Shown in pieces: positions 47,027 to 58,770 of a DNA stretch of 64,000 nucleotides. Origin of the DNA: Neodontobutis hainanensis (lineage: Eukaryota > Chordata > Actinopteri > Gobiiformes > Odontobutidae); NCBI GenBank assembly GCA_024349245.1, contig JALDNG010000092.1:695001-759000 (forward strand), in the 5' to 3' direction. The position numbers were made by a program, and so were the translations under genes. The notes beneath the pieces are model-generated. The model did not search any database and was not told where the DNA came from. It worked only from the letters and a program-made list of their open reading frames with translations. Every line of letters begins with the position of its first letter. Position 1 is the stretch's first letter.

Positions 47027-48461
47027 TAAGGCCCAATTAAAGGGGTCCGGTGATTCCTGTCCCTTTAAAGCTTCTACTTACGCCCTGCTTGCTCTTGCTC
47101 TTGTTTGGCTTATCTATTCCTGACACGAACGATCTGTCCGCCTGCCACCTGCACTCAACTCTTTCTTTTGTTTTACACATTCAACACTGCACAACACTAC
47201 AACATTACATACTCACACATACACACACACACTTCCACAGCCATACTACTGACACCTACACATATATTAAAACCATGTCTCATGTTTTGTTACAGCACAA
47301 AGAGCTCTGTTGACTGTAGAGCTCACAGGGCACTGAAATGCACCTGCAGCTGCTTGGCATCAGTTTCCAAAGCTTCTGCAGCTGTGTTCAGGCCACTCTG
47401 AGCCTGATCTAGGTCCTGTTCAGACCCAGTCTCTCATTACTGCAGTACTGAGATCTGCTGCTGCCTTTAAAGTGGTCAGCTTTAAAGAACCAGACCAGCT
47501 CCAAAAGGGATCACACATGAAAACTAGGTAGAATGGTTCTCGTGTCTGAAGCAGCACAGTTTGAGCTGCCAGCAACTTTTTTCAGAACTTCTTTGTAATT
47601 GGAACTCCACTGTTCAAGCATGCACCACAGGTCAAAAGAATGTAGCAGGATTTGTGTTCTTACATGTCAGGTGGTTTTACTAGATGGGCGACTGTAGGAG
47701 GCGATTTGACATTTATATTACAGATTATAAATGTGTTCATATGCACAATAATTTCCTAAAGTGCACATTAAAGTATAAACAAGCCTCCAGAGAGAATGAT
47801 TCTTTGTTGCTCTGTGCATCCCACTTACAGCACCAGTCACTTGATATAAACATCAATGGCATGCTAACACCTGACACTCCTCTGGAAAATCTGCATTCAT
47901 ACATGACGGTCAGATTTTGTGTTTTTAAAAAGCAGCGTTAAATTAATGTAAGTTAGTATTAAGTAGTTCATAAAGCCCACCCCATTTTAGACAAATAGTT
48001 CAGAGAGGTCAGGTCTTATTATGCGCGGCGTAAGTCAGGTTCAGTGGGAGGAGGAAGTGAAGTGGGTCTGGCTCAACAGGCTAGTATCAGATAAGTTACA
48101 GGCTGCGGCAAAGAAATTAATGTTAGTAACGTCTTTGATAATGTTTTGCTCAGCTTCATTAGTCTCACAGTCTAATTTTAAAGACCACATATTGAACTTT
48201 AGTAACAACAGAGTAGTAGTGTTTTTTGTGACCCCAGTAAAAGCCCTCACACTCCTGCTCCATTTTGTGGTTCGGGCTCAAAATACACATCATTCTCTTT
48301 GCCCACTTCTGCAGCTTGTTATTACTGAGCGTTAGACGTCCTGATCAAATGGGGGAAAAAATTAAAATGGATATGTTTTTTGACAGCCAAAAGGAGCATC
48401 TCTTACTCAAGCTTGTGATTGGACAAACTTTTAAGTTCGCTCAAACATTTTAGGATGATAT
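47027..48461. other. Non-coding DNA
   Basis: No convincing gene. Short CA-rich tracts (47200-47240) occur. Open frames here are short and unlike known proteins. Confidence 0.4.
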
Positions 48462-48479
48462 CGAGCTACTAGCTATCAG

Positions 48480-48529
<50 letters not shown>

Positions 48530-48546
48530 TGATAGCTAGTAGCTCG
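48462..48546. repeat. Palindrome with (TA)n core
   Basis: Two perfectly complementary 18-base arms, CGAGCTACTAGCTATCAG (48462-48479) and CTGATAGCTAGTAGCTCG (48529-48546), flank a (TA)n run of 48 bases that is itself self-complementary. The whole 85 bp can fold as one cruciform. Confidence 0.95.
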
Positions 48547-49440
48547 GTGTGCCAACATCCACAAGCGGCAACTGCTATCACAACTTGAGATTGATGAGTA
48601 CAACACAAATGCTACGACAAGAGAGGGGGCAGGATGAGAGGTCAGAGGGGAGCCTACAGGGGCTCCCCAACCAGAGTTTGTGTACGAAGCCCCAACAAGT
48701 GCAAACACACTAAATAAGGCAGCGAATGACCTGAAAGATAAGCTTATGGCAAGAATGAATGCACCCTGACGCCAATTGAAGCTAAGTAAAGTACCATCAG
48801 AAAGTCTTCTAGATAATTTAGTGTGATCCCTACCACAACCATTACTGAAACCAATGAGCTGATATACACCTCAGCAGCAGTGATCCTCGAGATGCTTGGC
48901 TATAAGAGCAACCATGGGAACCATGATAAACAATACCCACCATGGAAACAAAGGCTGGAGGCTAAGATCAAGGAAACATGGAGAGAAGTGAGCCAACTGA
49001 AAGAGGCCAAGAGAGGTGCAATGAAAAAACAAGTACCCAATAGGTACATCCAGATGCCAATACCTGAAGCACTAGAAACTGCTCCAAGCCTTGGCCAGCC
49101 GCCTAAAGAGGTACATGGGAGAGAATGAAGCCAGGAGAATAAACCGTCTGTTCGCAACTCAACTTGCGAAAGTGTACGCTCAATGGCAGGGTATATAACA
49201 GCAGAGCCGACCCACCAAGGCTGGAAACTGAACAATACTGGAAAAATATATGGGAGAGGGAGGCATCACACAACACGATGCACAGTGGCTGGTGGCTCTG
49301 AGAGAGGACCACAGCAACCTCCCTGAACAGAATCCAGTTACCATCACAGAGGCAGACGTTCAAGAAAGAGTCTCAGGTATGAAAAACTGGACAGCACTGG
49401 GCCCTGACAGGATCCACACCGACTGGCAATAAAAGCTCAC
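48547..49440 (+). pseudogene. R2-like LINE, N-terminal half remnant
   Basis: Plus-strand frames spell pieces of a single non-LTR retrotransposon ORF: EFVYEAPTSANTLNKAANDL, ENEARRINRLFATQLAKVYA, LVALREDHSNLPEQNPVTIT and EADVQERVSGMKNWTALGPD. These correspond to the region leading into the RT fingers (the W(K/T)APGPD motif) of the fish element usually annotated as R2-type. Several stops and frame changes interrupt it, and it ends soon after the GPD motif, losing the RT palm and endonuclease. The C-terminal half of the same family is at 56044-57290 on the other strand. Confidence 0.65.
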
Positions 49441-49707
49441 TGTACACCACAAATGAACCAGCTGCTAAGGGATGGGACGCATGGCTAATCAACTTTTTAC
49501 TTTACAGCCGTGGGCTTTTCTAGGACTATTTAAACAGAATCTGCACAAAAATTATATGTACATTATTTAGATTGATACTATTTTACTAATTCAGTTGAAT
49601 TACAAAAACAGAATTTAATTTTTTTTTAAGTCTTTACTATATATCAATCTTTGCAAAAATAATAACATACATTATTTAAAAGTTAGCAGTTTATGAAAAA
49701 GTATATA

Positions 49708-49938
49708 CAGTTGTGCTCATAAGTTTACATACCCTGGCAGAATTAGTACATTTTTGTTTTACATTTTTTTGGCAAAACTTAAACCTTAACATAAACTTTC
49801 TTTCACTCATAGTTAGTGTTTGGGTGAAGCCATTAATTGTTAAACAACTGTGTTTGCTCTTTTTAACTCATTATGACAACAGAAACTACCCAAATGACTG
49901 AAAAAATCACAAATTCTGTAAACTTCTGAACACAACTG
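49708..49938. mobile_element. Tc1-type MITE
   Basis: Terminal inverted repeats CAGTTGTGCTCATAAGTTTA and, from the right, CAGTTGTGTTCAGAAGTTTA differ at two positions. TA dinucleotides flank both ends, as for Tc1/mariner. The 231-bp interior retains sub-terminal sequence (ACTGTGTTTGCTCTTTTTAA, AACTACCCAAATGAC) of the larger Tc1 copies at 33.2-34.3 and 57.7-58.8 kb but no transposase. Confidence 0.85.
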
Positions 49939-50107
49939 TATATACTTTTTCAACTTCCTTAAAGAATGTCCTGTAAAGATGCTTGAGCCTCAGTGAACAG
50001 ACGGTCAGCTGATGTCCAGGGACTCATTTGTGTTCTTGAGCTGCTCAGACCAAACTCACTGATGGGGTTTAGAACAAAGAGTCTGAGGTGAGTCTCAGAG
50101 AACGAGC

Positions 50108-50212
50108 TCAGTGAGAGGCTGGAGGCTGAGCAGATGTGGATCTGTGAAATCTTAAAGAAACAGAAGGCTCTCTGACGTTTACATACTCCACTGTGAAACC
50201 TTCAGAGTCCAC
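50108..50212 (-). CDS. Ig-superfamily receptor, last cytoplasmic exon
   Basis: On the minus strand a CACAG acceptor precedes 50212, and the frame encodes VDSEGFTVEYVNVREPSVSL then RFHRSTSAQPPASH and a stop (50108-50110). It is phase 0 and joins the exon at 50313-50341 exactly. The tail contains YVNV, a YxN motif of the kind bound by the Grb2 SH2 domain, which fits a short signalling tail of an immune-type receptor. That role is inferred. No homologue was identified by name. Confidence 0.6.
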   Translation of the reverse strand: MDSEGFTVEYVNVREPSVSLRFHRSTSAQPPASH

Positions 50213-50312
50213 CTGTGACACAAACACACCTGGGCTTTCACAAACTTTAAACCAGACTGTAGGATGAGTTATTGTTCTTTGTAGATTAGTGATGAAGTGT
50301 GTTTTTACTCAC

Positions 50313-50341
50313 AGTGCGCTGCTTCCTCTGAGCTCTGGACC
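50313..50341 (-). CDS. Ig-superfamily receptor, short juxtamembrane exon
   Basis: A 29-bp minus-strand exon between TTTCAG and GTGAGT encodes (G)SRAQRKQRT, a basic stretch expected just inside the membrane. It is phase 1 in and phase 0 out and fits both neighbours. Confidence 0.6.
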
Positions 50342-50415
50342 CTGAAACAAACCACACAGTCTTTAGCTCCACAGTCCACTCGCTTTGTTTCATGTGACTC
50401 TGGGACCAGTCCTAC

Positions 50416-50505
50416 CTTTAGTCCTGGTCCAGATGAGAACTGCACCAACACACATTATGAGAGCTGCTAAAGCCACACTGCCAACCACGTGTCTCAGCAG
50501 CAAAC
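50416..50505 (-). CDS. Ig-superfamily receptor, transmembrane exon
   Basis: A 90-bp minus-strand exon between a TTTGCAG acceptor and a GTAGGA donor encodes GLLLRHVVGSVALAALIMCV then GAVLIWTRTK. A hydrophobic helix of about 20 residues is followed by the stop-transfer RTK. It is phase 1 at both ends and therefore joins the stalk exon at 55185-55325 and the 29-bp exon. A type I membrane topology follows. Confidence 0.65.
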
Positions 50506-50585
50506 CTGCAAACAGCACACACACTGATGGTCTTCAGTCTGTTCCCGAGTGAGGTCCATCAGTAACACTATGGGCTTGAGGGGTT

Positions 50586-50659
50586 TTGTTTTCAGACGAT
50601 GGATTTATCCACAACCACTTGTGTGAACATTTGGATTGCCATTTTAGGAACAGATCTGC
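50586..50659 (-). repeat. Intron segment duplicated at 54763-54836
   Basis: TTGTTTTCA, TGGATTTATCCACA, ATTGCCAT/ATTGTCAT and GAACAGATCTGC are shared in order with 54763-54836. It lies just upstream (minus-strand sense) of the transmembrane exon. Confidence 0.75.
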
Positions 50660-51772
50660 CAGGATAAATAAAATCTGTCAATCAGATTTAGAGTAGAGTA
50701 GCCAGCCAAGTACCCTGAGCTCGCAGGCGTACAATAACGTCTGCTTTTGATTGGATGGTCATAGAGCTTAGCCTACCGAACAGAGCTTGCAGCATATACA
50801 AGCTAAAATAATTTTATAGAGCAATGTTGGCCATAAAGTGAATTAAAACTTATGCCAGAAATACAATGAGACAGACAGCACTAGCCTCCGTGGCAATAGA
50901 AAAGGATTTGTTGTTAAAAACTAAAACTCACAGAGGAACTGTGCAACAGAGTAATTGAACTCTTCTTGAGGAAAAATCACAAGTTTTGGTAAGTCAGTAA
51001 ATTTAATTTTAATTTTTACTACTGGGAGAATCCTTTTTTAATCTTAGACCAGCAACACTGAACTGTAGATATCGATGCTGGGGCAGCACAGAACTGGGCA
51101 GGATGGAATACTTTCAGAGCCACAAGACCCCTCTGCTTTGAGGCCAGCTGCCGAACAGTCTGTGTGTCTGTGGCTCAGTGGGGCTGAGGGGCAGCAGCTG
51201 TTCCAGACACACGGTGCACGTCACAGCCACTGTATATCTAGCTCTTGTTGTAGTGGCTCTGGCCTCTTAAGCCACTCTCCCCTTGGCTTTACATTGAGGA
51301 TTATTCAGGTCTGCTGTGTATTCGATCGGGACAGGTCAAATGTCCCACCCGGTGTTCCCGGCAGAGCTGATAGAGCGGTGGACAAGTGCAAAGGAGTCTT
51401 GTGCTTTAGAAAATGCAGTGTGAACCTGCTGCAGGTGTAACAGGACTTCCTAATGCACTAAATTTTTTCCAGCTGACCCACTGCTCTTTCTCCGAAAGCA
51501 TTTCTTCCTGCCCTGTTCTGAGGTGTCCCAGATCACGTCAAGACAAAAAATCTGTTCCCCCGGTATGCACACAGACCGTTAATTGGGTTTCTTGCACATT
51601 TATTCTCACTATTTGTGATTCCTGACTTTAAAGCATAACCATATTATACTACATCTCTGTATTCTATTATGTTTTACATCATGGTGGCATTAAAATTACT
51701 TTTATTAGAAAATGTTTGATTTGGCTAGGAGACAAATGAAGGTCTAGATGTAAAATGCATGGCCCGCCACTG
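50660..51772. other. Unidentified insert in receptor intron
   Basis: This 1.1-kb stretch separates the two duplicated blocks. It includes a GC-richer part (51070-51420) with an open frame of 121 codons on the plus strand (51075-51440), rich in Ser, Cys and Gly and without recognisable domains. It may be an inserted element. No termini were found. Confidence 0.35.
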
Positions 51773-51852
51773 GTCTAAAGTAAACAGCTACTAGTATGGA
51801 GCAGTTTTCTCAGAATCAGTGACAGTGTTACCTGTGTGAGTTTGTCTGGTAC
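51773..51852 (-). pseudogene. Broken duplicate of the stalk exon end
   Basis: The sequence from GTCTAAAGTAAACAGCT to GTGAGTTTGTCTGG parallels 55107-55204, including the splice donor (minus: CACACAG|GTAAC) at 51831/51832. Only about 20 bp of exon remain before homology ends at 51852, so the exon copy is dead. Confidence 0.7.
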
Positions 51853-54094
51853 AGTGTCATTGCAGTTCCTTGCAGACCTTACTTTGAATAAGCTCATAGC
51901 TCAATTAAGCCTTCAAAGCTGGAGTTCACACCATTTCTGAGTTTACAGAACAAGCAGAAACCAAAGTACTGTGTCCACTCGGGCTGATGCTGGGAAACTA
52001 GCTTAATTTTCTAAACTTTTTACGACATGACAGAGCACACTGACCAACAAACAGGTTATCCAATGGCAGCATAATTATAAATATTATTGTTTTAAATACC
52101 TTAGTCTATTACGTGCAGCTGCAGCTCTTATTTGCTGATAAAATTGGTCCTTAAAATTATAATTTCATAATTAAAAAATTATGTAATTTGTGTACTGACA
52201 ACACTAACTCTTTTCTCTTCATTTGCTCCACTATTGAACACACCAGAGCTTTAAACAAAAACTGTGAATTAAGCTTTTATCAAAACCTGCGTATCAAATG
52301 TTGTTGGGGACCTAAAACATAAAAAAAGATTATTATATTAATTTTATCAGTTACGTTAAATACAGCCAAATGCCTCTAGTAGCACATGACACAGGTTTTA
52401 ATAATGATAACAAAAGATTTGGCCTTGGCCACACCCCCTTAATCTACATATTCTGTTAAATAAAGCCTGCTGCCTCTTGTTCCCTCATGGGAATAGCACC
52501 TTCCATTTTATCAGACATTACATATTATTTAACAAATGTTTAGATATCCTTATTAAAATACAACCTTTTATTAATTAATGGCCTGTTTTTGCTGTTAAAG
52601 ATGATACACACCGACAGTAATAATCTATCCCATTCTGTGATTGTGGAGAGTGAGAGCATTTGGGAAAACCGAGCCTCTCTCATAAAACCCTTTAAAGGGC
52701 CTCGAATAAGGGTGCCACCATACAGTGATATACAGCAATATACCTCCGTCCACCAGAGGGCAGGCTTCAAAAACAGAAATAGAAGGAGAAATGTAAAAAA
52801 ACAGTTTACAGCCAAGTACAAAAGACAGCTCTGGTCTCTAGAGCTAAGTTATAATTATGTGACAACTCTGGGGGAGTGAATTTTTGAAAATTTCTTTGGT
52901 TTGCCCCCAGCTTAACTTTAGAATTATGCATAATTAAGGGAGAGGCCACTTTGATTGGCATGAGGGTGTCAACTTGAGCCTGGACGGAAACTAGGCTGGA
53001 GGATGCTAATGTCTGCAAGCACTAAGTGCTAGTTGTTAGCGGTGTCATTTTTAGAGTAGATTTGCTCAAAAACCACCGGAATATTTAGCTGTAGTATTAT
53101 GTGTCCTTCATTGACAGACCGGCCAAGAAGCATGGCTCTACTTTTTTGGGTACGTAAATTTCTTTTCTTGAGAGCTATGCTAACAAACCTTAAAGCTATT
53201 ACTAAAGCAGTTAAAACCTGTGACAGAAAAGTATATATTTTGGATTTTAAGGAATATAAAAAAAATGCATTAATAGTATTGTGAGACACTGTTTAAACCA
53301 TTTCTAAATTTATGAGGCAGTTGGAGAAATCAGAAAACTCTATCAAGAGTCTTCATATTAACTACATACAGTATAATGGACTAATAAGGACTAATATTTT
53401 AACTCTATAATGTTTTTTTTTTTTGTTTACTATGGACCAACTTTGTGTCTGAAATAAAGGTTAAATATTGCTAACATACTTACAATATAATAAAGCTGTC
53501 TGTATTATTGGGGCCATTGTATTTGACTTGTCTGTGTGTTGTTCCTGTACGAGGGGATCCAGACAAACTTGACCAGACTACACATCAGAGAATAACAAGC
53601 ACCTATTCATGTGCATTACTCAAATGTTATTTTGTACCATAATGGCAACACGGGAAGTAGAAACAACATGCATCCAGAAGTACAGCGTATTCCAGCCAAA
53701 GTGTAGTCCGGTACCAGCCCGGTTAAATGAATGTAAATTGATCAGAAAGGACGTTTGGGATACCTAGCTAACACTGTCTGTTTGGAAAGGTGCTATTCAG
53801 AGCACTAACGGCAGGATCTGTGGCTGAAACAACCAGAGAAAGGTTTTGTTTTGAGGGAGTGGGTTTGGTGGGAGTAGGACTAGTGAATGCTAACCGCAGA
53901 GAAAGCCAGCAGAGCCACAGAGCAGCAAATGCATTATCGGTAATGAAGACCTGTCAGGAGTGCAAAACTTAGCGTAGGAATAATAGTGATTTTCTTTTTA
54001 CATATGATTATTCTATACTATAAAGTGTGTGACTTTGTGTTGCTGTCCGGCTCATGTGCATGCTCAAAGTGCTGCATTGACCTTAACTGGAGTA
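51853..54094. other. Non-coding DNA between duplicate blocks
   Basis: AT-rich sequence with short open frames only. No Ig-like exon was recognised. Confidence 0.4.
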
Positions 54095-54762
54095 AGCTAC
54101 ATACAACTGTGCTCATAAACCACAATTTTTTGGGACCATTTTTGGAGTGTGTGTGTATAAAAGGTGAGTGAGTTTCTTGGCTCCTGACAGTTCCTTGCAT
54201 TGCTCATCCAGTGCTATACTGATGTTTCTGTATTCTAAGCCATGGGGAAAGCAAAGGCAATTGTAATCTGCATAAAATAGTAAATCAGTAGTGTTCAAAC
54301 TCTAATTAATGGTTTCTGTTGAAACCAAACCAAGGTCAGGTAGACTAACAAAAAGTTCAGCCACAACTGCCAGAAAATTGTTCAGGATGTAAAGAAAATC
54401 CCACAAATACCTCAGCTAAAATACAGGATTGAATATGCACACTAAGGAGGCACTTAAAGCAAAATGGGCTGCATTGTGGTGAAAGCCTTTACTACGCAAA
54501 GCATTATGCTTACAATACGTCAAGCCTCAAAACTTCTGGAACAAAGTCATTTGGATTGAGACCAAAACTAAATTTTTTGGCCACAACCATAAATGTTACA
54601 ATGAGAGAGGAGTCAACAAGGCCAATGATGAAAGGTACACCATTCCTGCTGTGAAACATGGAGGTGGATCACTGATGTTTTAGGGATGAGTGAGCTACAA
54701 AAGCACAGGAAAAGATGAATAAAGCATGTTATCAGAAAATACTGAAGGAAAATTTGAGGTCT
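54095..54762 (+). mobile_element. Tc1/mariner remnant, plus orientation
   Basis: A degenerate terminus (CAACTGTGCTCATAAACCAC) is followed at 54300-54745 by transposase words: SHLDWDQN-type FWNKVIWIETKTKFFGHNH, then KANDERYTIPAVKHGGGSLM near 54620-54680 (the VKHGGGS motif before the second catalytic Asp). Stops are frequent. The right end coincides with the start of the duplicated receptor intron block at 54763. Confidence 0.65.
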
Positions 54763-54836
54763 TTGTTTTCAACCGCTGGATTTATCCACAGCCATTCATG
54801 CAAATGATGGGATTGTCATCTAATGAACAGATCTGC
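54763..54836 (-). repeat. Duplicate of 50586-50659
   Basis: This is the partner of the receptor intron segment. Its position immediately beside the Tc1 remnant suggests that the transmembrane exon expected next to it was lost by the insertion or by truncation. Confidence 0.7.
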
Positions 54837-55184
54837 TTCTACGCAGCTTTGATAAGCCTCCTGGCCTTTTATTATTCACAGAAGCCTGTTGATCACGGAA
54901 AACAAGGAAACAATAGGCCTTTACCATAAATGTACAAATTCTAATGTGTTTTACAGGAAGAAGGTCACTGGTGCTTCAGGTGATGCTGAAGCTGCAAACG
55001 TGTCCAATACTTTAAGAGAATGTTTATTGTCTAGTTCTGTCCAAGACCACAGAAGCTGAGTTTGCATTTTCATTACATCCTCAAGTGATTTTTTTCATTT
55101 ACATTGTCTAAAATAAACAGCTGTTAGTTTGGAGCAGTTTTCCTTCTGTTTTATTCTTTATCTCAGAATCAGAGACAGTGTTAC

Positions 55185-55325
55185 CTGTGTGAGTTTGTCT
55201 GGTCTGATGGTCTGTGGTCGTCTCTGTTTCTTCAGATGGACTGAAGCTCGGAGGGGTTTGGCTCGTTCTGACTGTGGGGGTGGTTTTTGTGGTAGTAACA
55301 CAGAGAAATCCAACATTTTTATTAT
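55185..55325 (-). CDS. Ig-superfamily receptor, Thr/Pro stalk exon
   Basis: A 141-bp minus-strand exon between TTTTACAG and GTAACA reads (D)NKNVGFLCVTTTKTTPTVRT, SQTPPSFSPSEETETTTDHQ and TRQTHTG. It is phase 1 at both ends. The Ser/Thr/Pro-rich composition is that of an O-glycosylated stalk between an Ig domain and a membrane anchor. The frame is open throughout and joins both the Ig exon and the transmembrane exon at 50505 in phase. Confidence 0.6.
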
Positions 55326-55371
55326 CTGTAAAATTTAAATGATAATACCATAGATTTTTTTATTTCATCAC

Positions 55372-55658
55372 CGGGTTTTATTTCTGCAGAACGAGGGCTG
55401 ATGGTAAACTTTTTTTGGTTGATCTTATCTGTAACTTCACACTTCAGAGACTTATAAAACTGTGAAGGTTGATCTTGATCCAGAAAAGACACACTGGCCT
55501 CACAGTCAGTGTGAGTCGTCTGCAGCTGTTTGTGATCTTTGTTCACTTCTTCATTGTTGTTCAGCCACTTCACTTAGTGTCTGCAGTCTTTATATCTCGT
55601 CCCTATCGCCTCACAAAGCAGCTCAGTGTCACTCTGTCTTCATCTCTGTTTTCACTCA
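55372..55658 (-). pseudogene. Immunoglobulin-domain exon, frameshifted
   Basis: On the minus strand the frame after the ATGCAG acceptor reads SENRDEDRVTLSC (strand B Cys), then meets a TAG. A shifted frame gives RYKDCRH, a TAA, and VKWLNNNEEVNKDHKQLQ (strand C Trp). The last part, HTDCEASVSFLDQ then YKSLKCEVTD (strand F Cys) and FTISPRS, is open. The layout resembles C-type Ig domains of fish-specific immune receptor genes. The 287-bp length breaks the phase 1-1 pattern by two bases, so the exon as given cannot be translated. A sequencing error cannot be excluded but would have to account for two stops as well. Confidence 0.7.
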
Positions 55659-56043
55659 CTGCATAAATCTGACACAAAGAGATAATCCAAAATTTATGAC
55701 ACTTCCACAGCTACAGTGTGTGATATTTTTTGCTCTAAACATTGTGAAAATGCTGATAATATTGCTGTAATGTTCTAAATCTTAACAGTCTTATTTCTTA
55801 CATCTACAGCTGAGGACAACTGCTCTTCAGCCTTTTACATTTGACTCTGCTCTGACTCCGTCGCAGAGACATGTGTCTAAGAGAACATTAGCTAGTAGGA
55901 CAGAGAGGAGGGCCCTTAAGTGGAGAGAATTTTTGATCCCCTTGGCATCACACCCCTTGTCTGCTCCCAGCGGCTACATTTCGAGGTCCCGCCTTGCAAT
56001 CATTAGGTAAGAAATGTCCAAACTCCCTCTCGCAAATCGTCTA
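55659..56043. other. Non-coding DNA upstream of the Ig exon
   Basis: No signal-peptide exon or further Ig domain was found before the LINE begins at about 56044, so the receptor has no visible 5' end in the window. Confidence 0.45.
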
Positions 56044-57290
<1,247 letters not shown>

Positions 57291-57312
57291 GTTTAAGTTT
57301 AGATGGTGCCAG

Positions 57313-57516
57313 GCCGGAAGTAGCTCAGTGGATAGAGTGGTCGTCCTTTAACCGAAAGGTAGGCGGTTTGATTCTCACTCTACCCAAAATTCTTACTGTT
57401 GTTGTGTCCTTGGGCAAGACACTTAACCCACCTTGCCTCCAGTGGCTGTAACACTGGTAATTACTGTAGAACAATGTAAGTTGCTTTGGGTAAAAGCGTC
57501 TGATAAATGAATAAAT
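57313..57516 (+). mobile_element. tRNA-derived SINE, full length
   Basis: A box TAGCTCAGTGG (57321-57331), B box GGTTTGATTCT (57365-57375), body GTTGTGTCCTTGGGCAAGAC, and tail AATGTAAGTTGCTTTGGGTA with GCGTCTGATAAATGAATAAA. It has the same layout as the minus-strand copy at 21816-22033. Confidence 0.87.
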
Positions 57517-57659
57517 TAGTTAGCAATTTTGTGAAATTTTCACCAGGCTGTCAAAACTAAAGATATTGTTAAAATTTTGAAACATGGATGGTGTTTAATT
57601 GGTTATCATTGAGTGGGGTGTAGTTGAGACTGAACAGCTCTGGGAGCCAGGAGGAGATG

Positions 57660-57722
57660 TTTACATTACATTTATTCATTTAGCAGACGCTTTTATCCAA
57701 ACCGACTTACATTGAGCTCATA
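57660..57722 (-). mobile_element. SINE 3' tail fragment
   Basis: ATTTAGCAGACGCTTTTATC then CGACTTACATTG is the conserved SINE tail on the minus strand. Head and body are missing. Confidence 0.7.
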
Positions 57723-57724
57723 GA

Positions 57725-58770
57725 GAATATGAATGAAAACTTTTCTTTCACTTATTGTTGCTGGTTGGGTAAAGCCATTTCTTGTCAAACAACTGTGTTT
57801 ACTCTTTTTAAATCATAATGACAACACAAACTACCCAAATGACCCTGATCAAAAGTTTACATACCCCTTGTGTACAGTGTATTGCCACCTTTAACATCAA
57901 TAACAGCTTGAAGTTTTTTGTGGATGAGGCTCTTTATTTTCTGCTGTCCATTTTTTTGGCACAAAGCCTCCAGATCCTGTAAATTCTTGGGCTGTCTTCC
58001 ATGAACTGCACATTTGAGATCTCCCCAGAGTGGCTCAATGATGCTGAGGTCAGGAGACTGAGATCAGTCCAGAACCTTCACTTTATGCTGCTGTAGCCAA
58101 TGACAGGTCGACTTGGCCTTTTGATCATAGTCATGTTGGAACGTGAAAGTACGTCTCATGTGCAGCTTCCGGGCTGATGAGTGCAAATTTTTCCCCTGTG
58201 TTTTCTGATAACATGCTGCATTCATCTTGCTATGAATTTTGACTCAGTTTCTTTTGTCTTTGTAGCTCACACGTCCCCAAAACATCAGTGATCCACCCAC
58301 ATGTTTCACAGTAGGAATGGTGTGCCTTACATCATAGGCCTTGTTGACCACTTGATGTAACATTTATGATTGTGGCCAAAAAGTTCAGTTTTGGTCTCAT
58401 CCAAATTATTTTGTTCCAGTTTTGAGGCTTGTCTCTGTGCTGTTTGGCTTATTGTATTGTTTGCTTAGTAAGTCAAAGTCAAAGTCAAAGTCAAATAAAT
58501 TTCTATAGCACATTTACTGACTGAGCCACACCAAAGTGCATCACAAAAAAGTGCAAAATAATATATTAATAGATTAAAATACAATACAATGGGCAACAAT
58601 ACAATAACTGCAGAAGTTAAAATAATGTAAAAGAACATTAGAAAAGTAGCCAGGCTTTCTCCACCATGCAGCCCATTTTTCTTCTTGAAACAGCCACAGA
58701 TTTTTTTTTCAGAGAGTCCTGTATTTCAGCTGAAGTTATTTGTAAGTTTTTCTATGAATCCCAAACAATT
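57725..58770 (-). mobile_element. Tc1/mariner element, interrupted by an insert
   Basis: The left terminal region has ACTACCCAAATGACCCTGAT and CAAAAGTTTACATACC. The minus-strand transposase remnant follows the same word order as the copy at 33193 (ATCTCCCCAGAGTGGCTCAA, CCAGTCCAGAACC-like, GGCCAAAAAGTTCAG). Between about 58467 and 58640 an unrelated repeat interrupts it, and the element resumes at AGCCAGGCTTTCTCC / CTTGAAACAGCCAC. The transposase frame is destroyed. Confidence 0.72.
58467..58640. repeat. Repeat inserted in the Tc1 element
   Basis: Starts with AAAGTC repeated four times, followed by CAAATAAATTTCTATAGCAC, CCAAAGTGCATCAC and an A-rich run. It resembles the tails of fish LINE-type repeats. 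No target duplication could be fixed. Confidence 0.55.

Noticed and set aside
51075..51440. 121-codon plus-strand frame as a gene
   Set aside because: It has no recognisable motif and lies in an intron insert of the receptor locus; codon composition looks non-coding.
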